From Pseudomonas sp. GL-B-19 (GTDB taxonomy: Bacteria; Pseudomonadota; Gammaproteobacteria; Pseudomonadales; Pseudomonadaceae): DNA of 64,000 nucleotides. Position 1 is the stretch's first letter; each line of letters begins with the position of its first letter. The stretch is from the NCBI RefSeq assembly GCF_019956415.1, contig NZ_JAHBDK010000042.1, positions 205,490-269,489 of the forward strand. Reading direction: 5' to 3'. The notes under the pieces are model-generated. The model was not told the origin of the DNA, ran no database searches, and saw only the letters and a program-made list of their open reading frames with translations. Positions 43,697-51,930 of this stretch are shown here, piece after piece. The translations under genes were made by a program, and so were the position numbers.

Positions 43697-44512
43697 TCAC
43701 TGCGCGCCGCTTTCCTGCTGCTCAACGGTTTTTGCAGTGGTCGCGGTGGCGGTGTCGGCTTTAAGGGCGGCACCGGGTTCCGCGCCGTAACGGGCGCTAA
43801 GCTCCGCGTAGGCGGGTTCGCGCTTGAAACGCTTGAGCTCGGCACCGAAACGTTGCACCAGCAAATCCATGCCGGCATTTTTACGTACCGCCAGAAACTG
43901 ACTCTGGTGGCTGATGACGGTCGGGTTTTCAGTGATCTTGTCGCGGATACCCAATTCATCGAGCAAGTGCTGGCCGACCCGGCGATCAGTGATCAACAGG
44001 TCGATCCGCCCGCGTATCAGCTTGCCAAAGTTGGCTTCATGGGTCGGCGCCGGTTCACGGGTGAACAGCGGCGATTCGCTGAAGTCCTTGCTGTAGAGAT
44101 AGCCCGGCGAGGTGCCGATGGTCAGGCCTTTCAGGTCGTTCAGGGTGCGAAACGGATAAGGCCGGTCGTTGGAATAGAACATCACGAACTCGACATCCGA
44201 GAGCGGTTCAATGGGATAGAGCAGGGTCGCGTCACGCTCATCGCTGTGGAAAATGTCCAGCACGCCATCCGCCTGGCCGGTTTCGAGCATCGACAGGCAG
44301 CGTTTCCACGGCAGGAACTGCCACTCCACTTCGATCCCCAGGCGTTTGAAGACGATGGCTGTGGTTTCGTAATCCAGCCCCAGGGCTTTGCCATTTTCCT
44401 CGTAGACGTAAGGCGCCCACGGCTCAGTGACAATGCGCAGCTTCTCGCCCCGGGCTGCGAAGCTCAGGCAAGTAAAAAGCAGCACTGTCAGACATTGCGA
44501 AATCAGGGGCAT
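43697..44512 (-). CDS. Periplasmic solute-binding protein (SBP family 3)
   Basis: A 271-residue exported protein with signal peptide PLISQCLTVLLFTCLSFAA (cleavage near residue 22). A type II periplasmic-binding fold starts at LRIVTEPWAPYVYEENGKAL; other family blocks are GIEVEWQFLPWKRCLSMLET and LKGLTIGTSPGYLYSKDF. The last ~25 residues are Ala/Thr-rich and probably disordered. No transport genes adjoin it, so it may be a stand-alone sensor or a shared binding protein. The ligand is unknown. Confidence 0.85.
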   Translation of the reverse strand: MPLISQCLTVLLFTCLSFAARGEKLRIVTEPWAPYVYEENGKALGLDYETTAIVFKRLGIEVEWQFLPWKRCLSMLETGQADGVLDIFHSDERDATLLYPIEPLSDVEFVMFYSNDRPYPFRTLNDLKGLTIGTSPGYLYSKDFSESPLFTREPAPTHEANFGKLIRGRIDLLITDRRVGQHLLDELGIRDKITENPTVISHQSQFLAVRKNAGMDLLVQRFGAELKRFKREPAYAELSARYGAEPGAALKADTATATTAKTVEQQESGAQ

Positions 44513-44585
44513 GGCTTGAGATTACGACGAGAAATCATAAAGAGCCAGAAACTGGATCCAGAAGCTCTCACACAAGACATATTCC

Positions 44586-44620
44586 ATAAAAAAGGCCCTG
44601 GATTTCGCCAGAGCCTTTTC
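44586..44620 (-). terminator. Intrinsic terminator of metF
   Basis: On the minus strand the sequence AAGGCTCTGG, loop CGAAAT, CCAGGGCCTT is followed by a run of six T. It begins about 17 bases after the metF stop codon. Confidence 0.9.
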
Positions 44621-44636
44621 ATGGTTTTGCACTGTT

Positions 44637-45482
44637 TCAGCGCGGCAACTTCAGGTTGTTCCACACTGCCAGGCTCGCTTCAGCCTGATTCAGTGTGTAG
44701 AAGTGCAGCCCCGGTGCGCCACCTTGTAACAGGCGTTCGCACATTTCGGTGATGACTTGCTCACCAAAGCCTTGAATGCTCTGGGTGTCGTCGCCGTAGG
44801 CTTCCAGCTGTTTGCGGATCCAGCGCGGGATTTCCGCGCCGCAGGCGTCAGAGAAACGCGCCAGTTTGCTGTAGTTGGTGATCGGCATGATCCCCGGCAC
44901 GATCGGGATATTCACGCCCAACGCTCGTACACGCTCGACGAAGTAGAAGTAGCTGTCAGCGTTGAAGAAGTACTGGGTGATCGCACTGTCGGCGCCAGAT
45001 TTAGCCTTGCGCACGAAATTGGCGATATCGTCTTCGTAATTACGCGCTTGCGGATGCATTTCCGGGTAAGCGGCGACTTCGATGTGGAAATGATCGCCGG
45101 TCTCTTCACGAATGAATTCGACCAGGTCGTTGGCGTGGCGCATTTCACCGCTGGCCATGCCCATGCCCGAAGGCAGGTCACCGCGCAGGGCAACGATACG
45201 CTTGATGCCGGCAGCCTTGTACTGGGCCAGCAGGCCGCGCAAGTCGTCCTTGCTGTCGCCCACGCAAGACATATGCGGTGCGGCAGGGACTTTGACTTCG
45301 CTTTCGAGCTGCAACACGGTGTTGAGGGTGCGATCACGGGTCGAACCGCCAGCGCCATAGGTGCAGGAGAAGAAATCGGGGTTATACGTAGCCAGCTGAC
45401 GGGCAGTGGCGAGCAGCTTTTCATGCCCAGCGTCGGTCTTCGTAGGGAAGAACTCGAAGCTGTAGCGACGGTCTTGGGACAT
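44637..45482 (-). CDS. metF: Methylenetetrahydrofolate reductase
   Basis: MetF reduces 5,10-methylene-THF to 5-methyl-THF with FAD, giving the methyl donor for methionine synthase. The 281-residue TIM barrel starts MSQDRRYSFEFFPTKTDAG (Glu in the FEFFPTK signature is catalytic). Conserved stretches are SCTYGAGGSTRDRT, VALRGDLPSG, and GADSAITQYFFNADSYFYFV. It lies 168 bases downstream of ahcY with a REP pair between. In Pseudomonas both usually share the ahcY promoter and its SAH riboswitch. Confidence 0.97.
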   Translation of the reverse strand: MSQDRRYSFEFFPTKTDAGHEKLLATARQLATYNPDFFSCTYGAGGSTRDRTLNTVLQLESEVKVPAAPHMSCVGDSKDDLRGLLAQYKAAGIKRIVALRGDLPSGMGMASGEMRHANDLVEFIREETGDHFHIEVAAYPEMHPQARNYEDDIANFVRKAKSGADSAITQYFFNADSYFYFVERVRALGVNIPIVPGIMPITNYSKLARFSDACGAEIPRWIRKQLEAYGDDTQSIQGFGEQVITEMCERLLQGGAPGLHFYTLNQAEASLAVWNNLKLPR

Positions 45483-45531
45483 GGTCGTATCCTTGGAAAC
45501 GCGAGAGCCAACGGTGTGTCCGTTACGACGC

Positions 45532-45605
45532 CTTCGCTGGCAAGCCAGCTCCTACAGGGATTGCGTCGTACGCGTTTCCTTTGTAGGAGCCGGCTTGCTG
45601 GCGAA
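45532..45605. repeat. REP pair (REPIN) between ahcY and metF
   Basis: Inverted units TTCGCTGGCAAGCCAGCTCC and GGAGCCGGCTTGCTGGCGAA lie between two co-directional methyl-cycle genes. Confidence 0.88.
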
Positions 45606-45650
45606 TCAGGCGATGCGGTGTATCAGAACACCGCGTCGCCGGTCAGCGAA

Positions 45651-47060
45651 TCAGTAGCGGTAAGCGTGCGGCTTGAACGGACCTTCGACGGTCACGCCGA
45701 TGTAGTCGGCCTGGGTCTTGGTCAGTTGAGTCACAACGCCGCCGAAACCGCGGACCATTTCCAGGGCCACTTCTTCGTCGAGTTTCTTCGGCAGTACTTC
45801 AACGGTCAGGCGCTCGGCTTTCTGGGCAGGCGACAGGTCGGCGTACTTCTGATCGAACAGGAAGATCTGTGCCAGCACCTGGTTGGCGAACGAACCGTCC
45901 ATGATGCGGCTTGGGTGGCCAGTGGCGTTACCCAGGTTAACCAGACGGCCTTCGGCCAGCAGGATCAGGTAGTCGTCGTTCTGAGCGTCGAAAGCACCCG
46001 GGCCGGTACGGTGGATTTTGTGAACCTGTGGCTTCACTTCTTCCCACGCCCAGTTTTTACGCATGAAAGCGGTGTCGATTTCGTTGTCGAAGTGACCGAT
46101 GTTGCAGACAACAGCGCGCTTCTTCAGGGCTTTGAGCATGTTCGAGTCGCAAACATTGACGTTGCCGGTGGTGGTCACGATCAGGTCGATCTTGCCCAGC
46201 AGTGCTTTGTCGATGCTGGCTTCGGTGCCGTCGTTGATGCCGTCGATGAACGGCGAAACCAGCTCGTAGCCGTCCATGCAGGCTTGCATGGCGCAGATCG
46301 GGTCAACTTCGGAGACTTTAACGATCATGCCTTCCTGGCGCAGGGACTGAGCGGAGCCCTTGCCCACGTCACCGTAACCGATGACCAGCGCTTGCTTGCC
46401 GGACAGCAGGTGGTCAGTGCCGCGCTTGATCGCGTCGTTCAGGCTGTGACGGCAGCCGTACTTGTTGTCGTTCTTGCTCTTGGTCACCGAGTCGTTGACG
46501 TTGATGGCCGGGATTTTCAGCTCGCCCTTGGCCAGCATGTCCAGCAGGCGGTGAACGCCGGTGGTGGTTTCTTCGGTGACGCCGTGGACGCGGTCCAGGA
46601 TCGCCGGGTATTTCTTGTGCAGCAGCTCGGTCAGGTCGCCGCCGTCGTCGAGGATCATGTTGGCATCCCAAGGCGCGCCATCCTTCAGGATGGTTTGCTC
46701 CAGGCACCACTCGTACTCTTCTTCAGTCTCGCCTTTCCAGGCGAAAACCGCGATGCCGGCAGCAGCGATAGCGGCAGCAGCCTGGTCTTGAGTCGAGAAA
46801 ATGTTGCAGGACGACCAACGCACTTCGGCACCCAGGGCAACCAGGGTTTCGATCAGCACGGCAGTCTGAATGGTCATGTGGATGCAGCCGAGGATTTTCG
46901 CGCCTTTGAGCGGCTGCTCACCGGCGTATTTGCGGCGCAGACCCATCAGGGCAGGCATTTCGGATTCGGCGATGATGGTTTCGCGACGACCCCAGGCAGC
47001 CAGGGACATGTCGGCCACTTTGTAATCGTTAAAATCTGCAGGCGTGATAACAGCGCTCAT
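45651..47060 (-). CDS. ahcY: Adenosylhomocysteinase (S-adenosylhomocysteine hydrolase)
   Basis: AhcY splits S-adenosylhomocysteine into adenosine and homocysteine, removing the product inhibitor of methyltransferases. The 469-residue protein starts MSAVITPADFNDYKVADMSL after GGAGG. It shows the substrate-domain blocks GCIHMTIQTAVLIETL and SSCNIFSTQDQAAAAI, the NAD-binding motif VIGYGDVGKGSAQSLR, and the C-terminal KPHAYRY, whose Lys and Tyr reach into the partner subunit. The upstream leader is an SAH riboswitch. The frame is open further upstream through that leader, but without homology. Confidence 0.98.
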   Translation of the reverse strand: MSAVITPADFNDYKVADMSLAAWGRRETIIAESEMPALMGLRRKYAGEQPLKGAKILGCIHMTIQTAVLIETLVALGAEVRWSSCNIFSTQDQAAAAIAAAGIAVFAWKGETEEEYEWCLEQTILKDGAPWDANMILDDGGDLTELLHKKYPAILDRVHGVTEETTTGVHRLLDMLAKGELKIPAINVNDSVTKSKNDNKYGCRHSLNDAIKRGTDHLLSGKQALVIGYGDVGKGSAQSLRQEGMIVKVSEVDPICAMQACMDGYELVSPFIDGINDGTEASIDKALLGKIDLIVTTTGNVNVCDSNMLKALKKRAVVCNIGHFDNEIDTAFMRKNWAWEEVKPQVHKIHRTGPGAFDAQNDDYLILLAEGRLVNLGNATGHPSRIMDGSFANQVLAQIFLFDQKYADLSPAQKAERLTVEVLPKKLDEEVALEMVRGFGGVVTQLTKTQADYIGVTVEGPFKPHAYRY

Positions 47061-47065
47061 GAAGA

Positions 47066-47092
47066 GCCTCCATTCGTAATGTATGCGAATGG
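47066..47092 (-). promoter_or_regulatory. Ribosome-site hairpin of the ahcY riboswitch
   Basis: In the transcript CCATTCG (47086-47092) can pair with CGAATGG (47070-47076), covering part of the ribosome site GGAGG (47067-47071). The CCATTCG arm directly overlaps the 3' edge of the SAH aptamer (GCGCCC), so ligand binding and hairpin formation should exclude each other. This implies control of translation initiation. Confidence 0.75.
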
Positions 47093-47184
47093 GCGCCGTT
47101 GTGCGTTTAGTGTCTGGCTGATCACAGCCAAGCAACGCCCCATCCGAGCCTGACAGGTCGAACCTGCTGCAGCGCCCCTCGGAC
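47087..47184 (-). promoter_or_regulatory. SAH riboswitch aptamer
   Basis: The transcript contains the hallmark layout of the S-adenosylhomocysteine riboswitch. A helix TCCGAG/CTCGGA encloses GGGGCGCTGCAG and an internal CAGGT/ACCTG hairpin. A second hairpin TGGCTG/CAGCCA follows, and a pseudoknot forms between GGGCGC near the 5' end and GCGCCC at the 3' end. It lies 27 bases before ahcY, the classic regulated gene. SAH binding is expected to turn expression on. The assignment rests on the visible consensus and gene context. Confidence 0.93.
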
Positions 47185-47384
47185 AGGTGGCGGGAAAACG
47201 GTATCAATGAATCGTTACCGTTTTGAAACGGTGGCGATTATAGCGGGCTATGCTGATCTTCCAAAGCGTTTCTGTCGGTCAATGTCTGAACGGTAATCGA
47301 GACCATAGTCTATGCGTAATAGAGCTCTAGCCCGGGCTCTGCCATGATGCCCCTCATCATTTCGCAAGACGCTCAGGAGTGAAT

Positions 47385-47789
47385 ATGAATTTCCACACCC
47401 GCAAATGGGTAAAACCTGAAGACCTCAACCCCAACGGCACGCTGTTCGGCGGTAGCCTGTTGCGCTGGATCGATGAAGAAGCGGCGATCTATGCCATCGT
47501 CCAGCTGGGCAACCAGCGCGTCGTCACCAAGTACATTTCCGAAATCAACTTCGTCAGCGCCTCGCGCCAGGGCGACATTATCGAGCTGGGCATCACCGCC
47601 ACCGAGTTCGGTCGCACCTCGATTAGCCTGACGTGTGAAGTGCGTAACAAGATCACCCGCAAAAGCATCCTCACCGTGGAAAAGATGGTGTTCGTCAACT
47701 TGGGCGAAGACGGCTTACCGGCGCCGCATGGTCGTACCGAGATCAAATACGTCAAAGATCAGTTTCAGGATGATGTGGCCGGCTCGTAA
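47385..47789 (+). CDS. Acyl-CoA thioesterase (hotdog fold)
   Basis: A 134-residue single hotdog-domain protein starting MNFHTRKWVKPEDLNPNGTL. The block NPNGTLFGGSLLRWIDEEAA and NFVSASRQGDIIELGITATEFGRTS (split by strands) are typical of YciA/BFIT-type acyl-CoA hydrolases, with catalytic Asp in WIDEEAA. It should hydrolyse acyl-CoA thioesters in the cytoplasm; substrate range is unknown. AGGAG precedes the ATG by five bases; the GTG at 47379 lies inside that site. It is divergent from ahcY. Confidence 0.9.
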   Translation: MNFHTRKWVKPEDLNPNGTLFGGSLLRWIDEEAAIYAIVQLGNQRVVTKYISEINFVSASRQGDIIELGITATEFGRTSISLTCEVRNKITRKSILTVEKMVFVNLGEDGLPAPHGRTEIKYVKDQFQDDVAGS

Positions 47790-47799
47790 TGCGAGCCCT

Positions 47800-47887
47800 G
47801 TAGGAGCCGAGCTTGCTCGCGATGGGTTCACTTCGGTTTCGGCGGTGATGCGAATGACGCCATCGCGAGCAAGCTCGGCTCCTACAG
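47800..47887. repeat. REP pair (REPIN), GAGCTTGCTCGCGA type
   Basis: A near-perfect inverted pair, GTAGGAGCCGAGCTTGCTCG and CGAGCAAGCTCGGCTCCTAC, lies after the thioesterase gene. Confidence 0.92.
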
Positions 47888-47971
47888 GAGTGGTTTCGTT
47901 TATTCGAGTACTGAACAGCTCCGAACCACGCGTGTCGTACCTACATGACACGCCACCGGTTCCGGAACGCT

Positions 47972-48856
47972 ATGGACACCCCAAAAGACGGCAAAACCCC
48001 GAACCTCTCGGCTGAAGAACAGCACGAAGTCGACAAAAACCAGCCACCCCGTGCGGCGGTGCTGCACGAAATCATCCGCACTCAAGGCGATCAGGAACTC
48101 GAGCGCAGTGTCGCTGCCCTGTGGTGGTCGGCGCTGGCCGCTGGCTTGACCATGGGCCTGTCGCTGATGGCCATGGGTTTGCTCAACTCACGATTGCCGG
48201 ACGGCGAGCACTTCAAAGTGATCGCCAGTTTTGGCTACTGCGCCGGTTTTCTCGCGGTGATCCTCGCTCGTCAACAGTTGTTCACCGAAAACACCCTGAC
48301 CGCCGTGCTGCCGGTCATGACCAAGCCCACATTCAACAACTTCGGTCGGTTGCTGCGCCTGTGGACGGTGGTGCTGGTGGGCAACCTGTGCGGTACGTTG
48401 CTGGTGGCTTATGTGATGCTGAACCTGCCGATTTTCGACAGCAAAACCGACCTGGCTTTTCTCGAAATCGGCCGCAAAGTCATGGAAAACCACACCGGAC
48501 AAATGTTCGCCAAGGGCATCGTCTCGGGCTGGATGATCGCCACCATGGTCTGGATGATTCCGTCCATGGAGAGCGCAAAGATGGGGATCATCATTCTTAT
48601 CACCTACCTTATGGCGCTGGGTGATTTCACCCATATCGTGGTCGGCTCCGCCGAGGTGTCGTACCTGGTGTTTGCCGGCGAGTTGCCGTGGAAAGATTTC
48701 TGGCTGGTGTTCGCCGGGCCGACGCTGGCGGGGAATATCATTGGTGGCAGCTTTATCTTTGCTTTGATCAGCCATGCACAGATTCGCAGCGAGAGCGGGC
48801 CGCCGAAGAAAAGCGCGGATCAGGCACCTGATCCGCGCAAGCGCAAAGAGGCGTGA
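47972..48856 (+). CDS. Formate/nitrite transporter family membrane protein (YfdC-like)
   Basis: A 294-residue polytopic inner-membrane protein of the FNT superfamily, closest in pattern to E. coli YfdC. The shared blocks are ERSVAALWWSALAAGLTMG, ILARQQLFTENTLTAVLPVM, GDFTHIVVGSAEVSYLVF and PTLAGNIIGGSFIFALISHA. The N-terminal 45 residues are hydrophilic. I start at MDTPKDGKTP; an ATG at 47945 is equally open, and neither has a strong ribosome site. YfdC is the least understood member of the family; its substrate is unknown. Confidence 0.88.
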   Translation: MDTPKDGKTPNLSAEEQHEVDKNQPPRAAVLHEIIRTQGDQELERSVAALWWSALAAGLTMGLSLMAMGLLNSRLPDGEHFKVIASFGYCAGFLAVILARQQLFTENTLTAVLPVMTKPTFNNFGRLLRLWTVVLVGNLCGTLLVAYVMLNLPIFDSKTDLAFLEIGRKVMENHTGQMFAKGIVSGWMIATMVWMIPSMESAKMGIIILITYLMALGDFTHIVVGSAEVSYLVFAGELPWKDFWLVFAGPTLAGNIIGGSFIFALISHAQIRSESGPPKKSADQAPDPRKRKEA

Positions 48857-48883
48857 AGACAGGTGTGCCGCGTCAACTTCTTC

Positions 48884-48943
48884 GCGATCTTGCTCGCTCC
48901 CACAGGAAATACGCTGTCCATGTGGGCGTGAGCCTGATCGATG
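48884..48943. repeat. Degenerate REP pair
   Basis: TCGCGATCTTGCTCGCTCCC and the worn inverse GTGGGCGTGAGCCTGATCGA suggest an old REP pair that has lost symmetry. It lies beside a decayed transporter fragment. Confidence 0.5.
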
Positions 48944-48954
48944 ATCAGCAGTTG

Positions 48955-49060
48955 CAGGCGAGCGACATCGGGCAACAGGCCCATGATGACGAGTTCAGTG
49001 GTGCCGATGCCGAACGCGGCAACGCCGAGGGCGAGCAAGGTCGCTGTGATCAGGCATACG
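48955..49060 (-). pseudogene. Remnant of an MFS transporter N terminus
   Basis: On the minus strand about 34 codons read CLITATLLALGVAAFGIG, then TTELVIMGLLPDVAR, which is the first transmembrane helix and loop typical of AraJ/sugar-efflux type MFS permeases. The similarity then stops abruptly and REP-like sequence follows. No other part of the gene remains in the 376-base gap between the YfdC-like gene and the DMT transporter; I see no other gene there. Confidence 0.7.
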
Positions 49061-49232
49061 CACGCCGATGTCCGCTCTCGGTGAGAGCGGGCATGGACAG
49101 AATTTATTGGAATTAGTCTGTGCGCAACTGAGTGCGGCGTGGTCGCTTGCAGTATAAACAGCTGCTGATCTATGGCGAATCAATTCTCCGGGCGCTTTGC
49201 GCAGGGAACAAAAACAAATAAAGGAGTGTGCC

Positions 49233-50066
49233 GTGCTTGCAACAGCACTGGTGTTAGTAGCGGCGCTGTTGCACGCGGCGTGGAATACCCTGATCAAATT
49301 CAGTGCGGAACGCTTGTTGGTAGTGGCCTGCATGGACAGCGTGGCGCTGTTGTTTGTCGCCGTGATGGTGCCGTTCTTGAGCGTGCCACCCAACGAAATC
49401 TGGCCGTGGATTCTGGCGTCGGCGGCGTTCGAATTGCTCTACCGTTACCTGCTGATCCAAGCGTATCGGGTCGGTGACCTTGGCCTGGTGTATCCGCTGA
49501 TGCGTGGCTTGTCGCCGCTGGTGGTGCTGGCCTTGACGCTGATCTTTGCCGGGGAAGTGCTGACGAATCAGCAGATATTTGGAATTCTGTTGATCCCGTT
49601 CGGCATGGCGTGCCTGCTGTGGCAGGGCGGTGGTGGCGCGCGATTGCCATGGTCAATGCTGCCCGTGGTGGCACTGCTCGGCTTGTGCATCGGTTGCTAC
49701 ACCTACATCGACGGTCAGGCGTTGCGGCGCTGGTCACATCCTCTGGACTATCTGGTCTGGGTCACGTTGCTCAGTGCCTGGCCATTCCCGTTGCTGGCGC
49801 TGGTGCGTAAGCGCCCGGCGTTCAGGTTGTTCTGGCGTGAACAGTGGCGGCTGGGGCTGGCGGTCGGATTCTGTGTGTTGTTCAGCTACGCTCTGGTGCT
49901 GTGGGCTATGCAGCTGGGCTCGATTGCCGAAGCGGCAGCGTTGCGTGAGATCAGCGTGATTCTGGTGGTGCTGTTTGGCATGCGTTACCTGAAAGAACCT
50001 TTTGGTCGACCACGACTGCTTGCGTGTGGACTGGTGATGATTGGCATATTGGTGATGAAGTTTTAA
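49233..50066 (+). CDS. EamA/DMT family transporter
   Basis: A 277-residue inner-membrane protein with about ten helices in two EamA repeats. The first begins LVLVAALLHAAWNTLIKFSA; the link LLYRYLLIQAYRVGDLGLVYPLMRG is typical of the family. The second repeat ends LKEPFGRPRLLACGLVMIGI. It likely exports or imports a small metabolite, but the substrate is unknown. Translation most likely starts at GTG 49233, which has AAGGAG seven bases upstream. It is 40 bases before the MAPEG gene. Confidence 0.88.
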   Translation: MLATALVLVAALLHAAWNTLIKFSAERLLVVACMDSVALLFVAVMVPFLSVPPNEIWPWILASAAFELLYRYLLIQAYRVGDLGLVYPLMRGLSPLVVLALTLIFAGEVLTNQQIFGILLIPFGMACLLWQGGGGARLPWSMLPVVALLGLCIGCYTYIDGQALRRWSHPLDYLVWVTLLSAWPFPLLALVRKRPAFRLFWREQWRLGLAVGFCVLFSYALVLWAMQLGSIAEAAALREISVILVVLFGMRYLKEPFGRPRLLACGLVMIGILVMKF

Positions 50067-50106
50067 CCGAAACCCGAATTCCTAAAACTGAAGAAAGGAC
50101 TGCTCT

Positions 50107-50490
50107 ATGACGGTTGCCCTGTGGTGCATTTTGATCGTGATTTTCCTGCCGTATATCGGCACGGGTGTCGCCAAGATCAGTGGCGGGTTCAGACTGAAAG
50201 ACAACCATGATCCCCGGGATTTTCTCGACTCGCTGGAGGGTTTGGGCCGGCGTGCGTATGCAGCGCAACAGAACAGTTTTGAAGTGACCCCGGCGTTCGC
50301 CGCAGCGGTGATCGTGGCGCACCTGGCCGGCAATGCCGAACTGGTGACGATCAACGTGCTGTCGGTGTTATTTATCACCAGTCGATTGCTGTACATCATT
50401 TGCTATCTGGCGGACTGGGCGACTTTGCGGTCGTTGGTGTGGTTTGTCGGGATGGGGTTGATTGTCAGTTTCTTTGTGGTGTCGGTCTGA
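50107..50490 (+). CDS. MAPEG family membrane protein
   Basis: A 127-residue inner-membrane protein with four helices: residues 3-20 (VALWCILIVIFLPYIGTG), 57-75, 78-95 and 105-126. The motif QQNSFEVTPAFAAAVIVAH and the later TSRLLYIICYLADWATLRSLVW are characteristic of bacterial MAPEG proteins. Some relatives have glutathione transferase or peroxidase activity; whether this one does is unknown. AAGAAAGGA precedes the ATG. Confidence 0.87.
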   Translation: MTVALWCILIVIFLPYIGTGVAKISGGFRLKDNHDPRDFLDSLEGLGRRAYAAQQNSFEVTPAFAAAVIVAHLAGNAELVTINVLSVLFITSRLLYIICYLADWATLRSLVWFVGMGLIVSFFVVSV

Positions 50491-50517
50491 CAAAACTTCA
50501 GTGATTTTTCTGGCCCC

Positions 50518-50591
50518 TTCGCGAGCAGGCTCGCTCCCACAGGGGCTGGTGGATCACTGAAGATCCATTGTGGGAGCGAGCCTGCTCGCGA
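50518..50591. repeat. REP pair (REPIN), CGAGCAGGCTC type
   Basis: Perfect inverted units TTCGCGAGCAGGCTCGCTCC and GGAGCGAGCCTGCTCGCGAA lie between the convergent MAPEG gene and mltA. Confidence 0.92.
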
Positions 50592-50617
50592 AAGCTATCT
50601 AACCGGCACTACAGATC

Positions 50618-51802
50618 TCAGGGCTTAGTGTTGGTCGCATCAGCCACCTGAGGCACTTGCGGTAACGCCGCACCTTTAGGCCACAGCATCCAGATCTGCC
50701 CTTGCTGCTTCATGTCCCCGGCCAATTGCCCGGCCGTTTCACCTGTGCCCCAGAACAGGTCCGCACGGACCTCGCCAGCAATCGCGCCGCCGGTATCTTG
50801 AGCCGCCACCGGACGAACCAGTGCAGTGCCGTCCGGTTTGGTGGTGGACAGCCACAACAGGCTGCCCAGCGGAATCACCTTGCGGTCCACTGCCGCGCTA
50901 TACCCCGCCGTCAACGGCACATTCAATGAGCCGCGAGGCCCTTCGTTGCTGTCCGGGTTGCGGGTGAAAAACACATAGCTGGGGTTGCTGGCAAGCAGCT
51001 CGGGAATACGCGTCGGATTGGCCTTGGCCCAAGTGCTGATCGCGCCCATGGTCACGTCTTCTTTCTTCAGCTCGCCTTGCTCCACCAGCCAACGACCGAT
51101 GGGCCGATACGGATGGCCGTTCTGGTCGGCGTAAGCGATGCGCAGTTGGCGACCGTCATCGAGCTGGATGCGCCCCGAACCCTGGATTTGCAGGAATTGC
51201 AGGTTCATCGGATCAGTCAGCCAGGCAACCACCGGCGCCTTGGCCCCTTTGGTCCCGATCGTTGCTGCATCGTCGTAAGGCTTGAGCACTCGCCCTTCAA
51301 GTCGACCGCGCAGGCGTTTGCCCTTGAGTTCCGGATAGAGGCTGTCCAGCGAGACAATGATCATGTCCTCGGGTACGCCATAGACCGGGATGTTTGCCGT
51401 CGTGGTTTGGGTCAGGCTGCCAGGGTAGACCGGCTCGTAGTAGCCGGTGATCAAACCATTGGGGTTGTCATTGGCGGCGCGCAGGCCATAGACATCCAGA
51501 TTTTGTTTCAGAAAATTGCGGATATCAGGGGCGGTTTGCGGCACGTTGGCGGAAGCCGCGCAGGTCGTGCCCCAGACCAGGTCGGCCTTGAGTCGGTTGC
51601 AGGCACTGCGCCACGAACCGAAACCGGCGACCAGGTCGTTATCGGACACCGTTGGCAGCGCTTCCCAAGTGGCGCTGGAATAGGTGGCCAGTGCGTGGGT
51701 TTTTGGCTTGTTGTTATCGCCGCCGGTGCAGCCGGCGAGTACGGCCACCATTGGAAGAGTCCACGCGAGGTGGTGACGCCATGCCTTGAAACGGCTGTTC
51801 AT
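50618..51802 (-). CDS. mltA: Membrane-bound lytic murein transglycosylase A
   Basis: MltA cleaves peptidoglycan glycan strands with formation of 1,6-anhydromuramic ends. The 394-residue lipoprotein has a signal peptide with lipobox VLAGC, so it should be anchored in the outer membrane. Typical blocks are NGLITGYYEPVYPGSLT, LQIQGSGRIQLDDGRQLRI and the C-terminal 3D domain AAQDTGGAIAGEVRADLFWG, with the catalytic Asp expected in this last region. I start at MNSRFKAWRH, just before the signal peptide. Confidence 0.94.
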   Translation of the reverse strand: MNSRFKAWRHHLAWTLPMVAVLAGCTGGDNNKPKTHALATYSSATWEALPTVSDNDLVAGFGSWRSACNRLKADLVWGTTCAASANVPQTAPDIRNFLKQNLDVYGLRAANDNPNGLITGYYEPVYPGSLTQTTTANIPVYGVPEDMIIVSLDSLYPELKGKRLRGRLEGRVLKPYDDAATIGTKGAKAPVVAWLTDPMNLQFLQIQGSGRIQLDDGRQLRIAYADQNGHPYRPIGRWLVEQGELKKEDVTMGAISTWAKANPTRIPELLASNPSYVFFTRNPDSNEGPRGSLNVPLTAGYSAAVDRKVIPLGSLLWLSTTKPDGTALVRPVAAQDTGGAIAGEVRADLFWGTGETAGQLAGDMKQQGQIWMLWPKGAALPQVPQVADATNTKP

Positions 51803-51930
51803 GGAGTAATTCCTTTGCCGGTCGCCTGAGTGCTCCATGCGCTCAAACAACCCGTATTGATAATAGGGCTATTGGTCTTTGTCGATGACACGAGGATACT
51901 GGCCGCCGTTTCCCGTGACCTGAAGCCACC

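Noticed and set aside
43474..43959. N-terminal extension of rhlE by 162 codons
   Set aside because: The extension has Ser/Arg/Pro-rich shadow composition and crosses into the neighbouring gene. Homologues start at MSFASLGL.
44757..47153. A 798-codon open frame on the plus strand
   Set aside because: It lies antisense to metF and ahcY and runs through the REP pair and riboswitch. It has the composition expected from GC-rich shadow frames and shows no recognisable domain.
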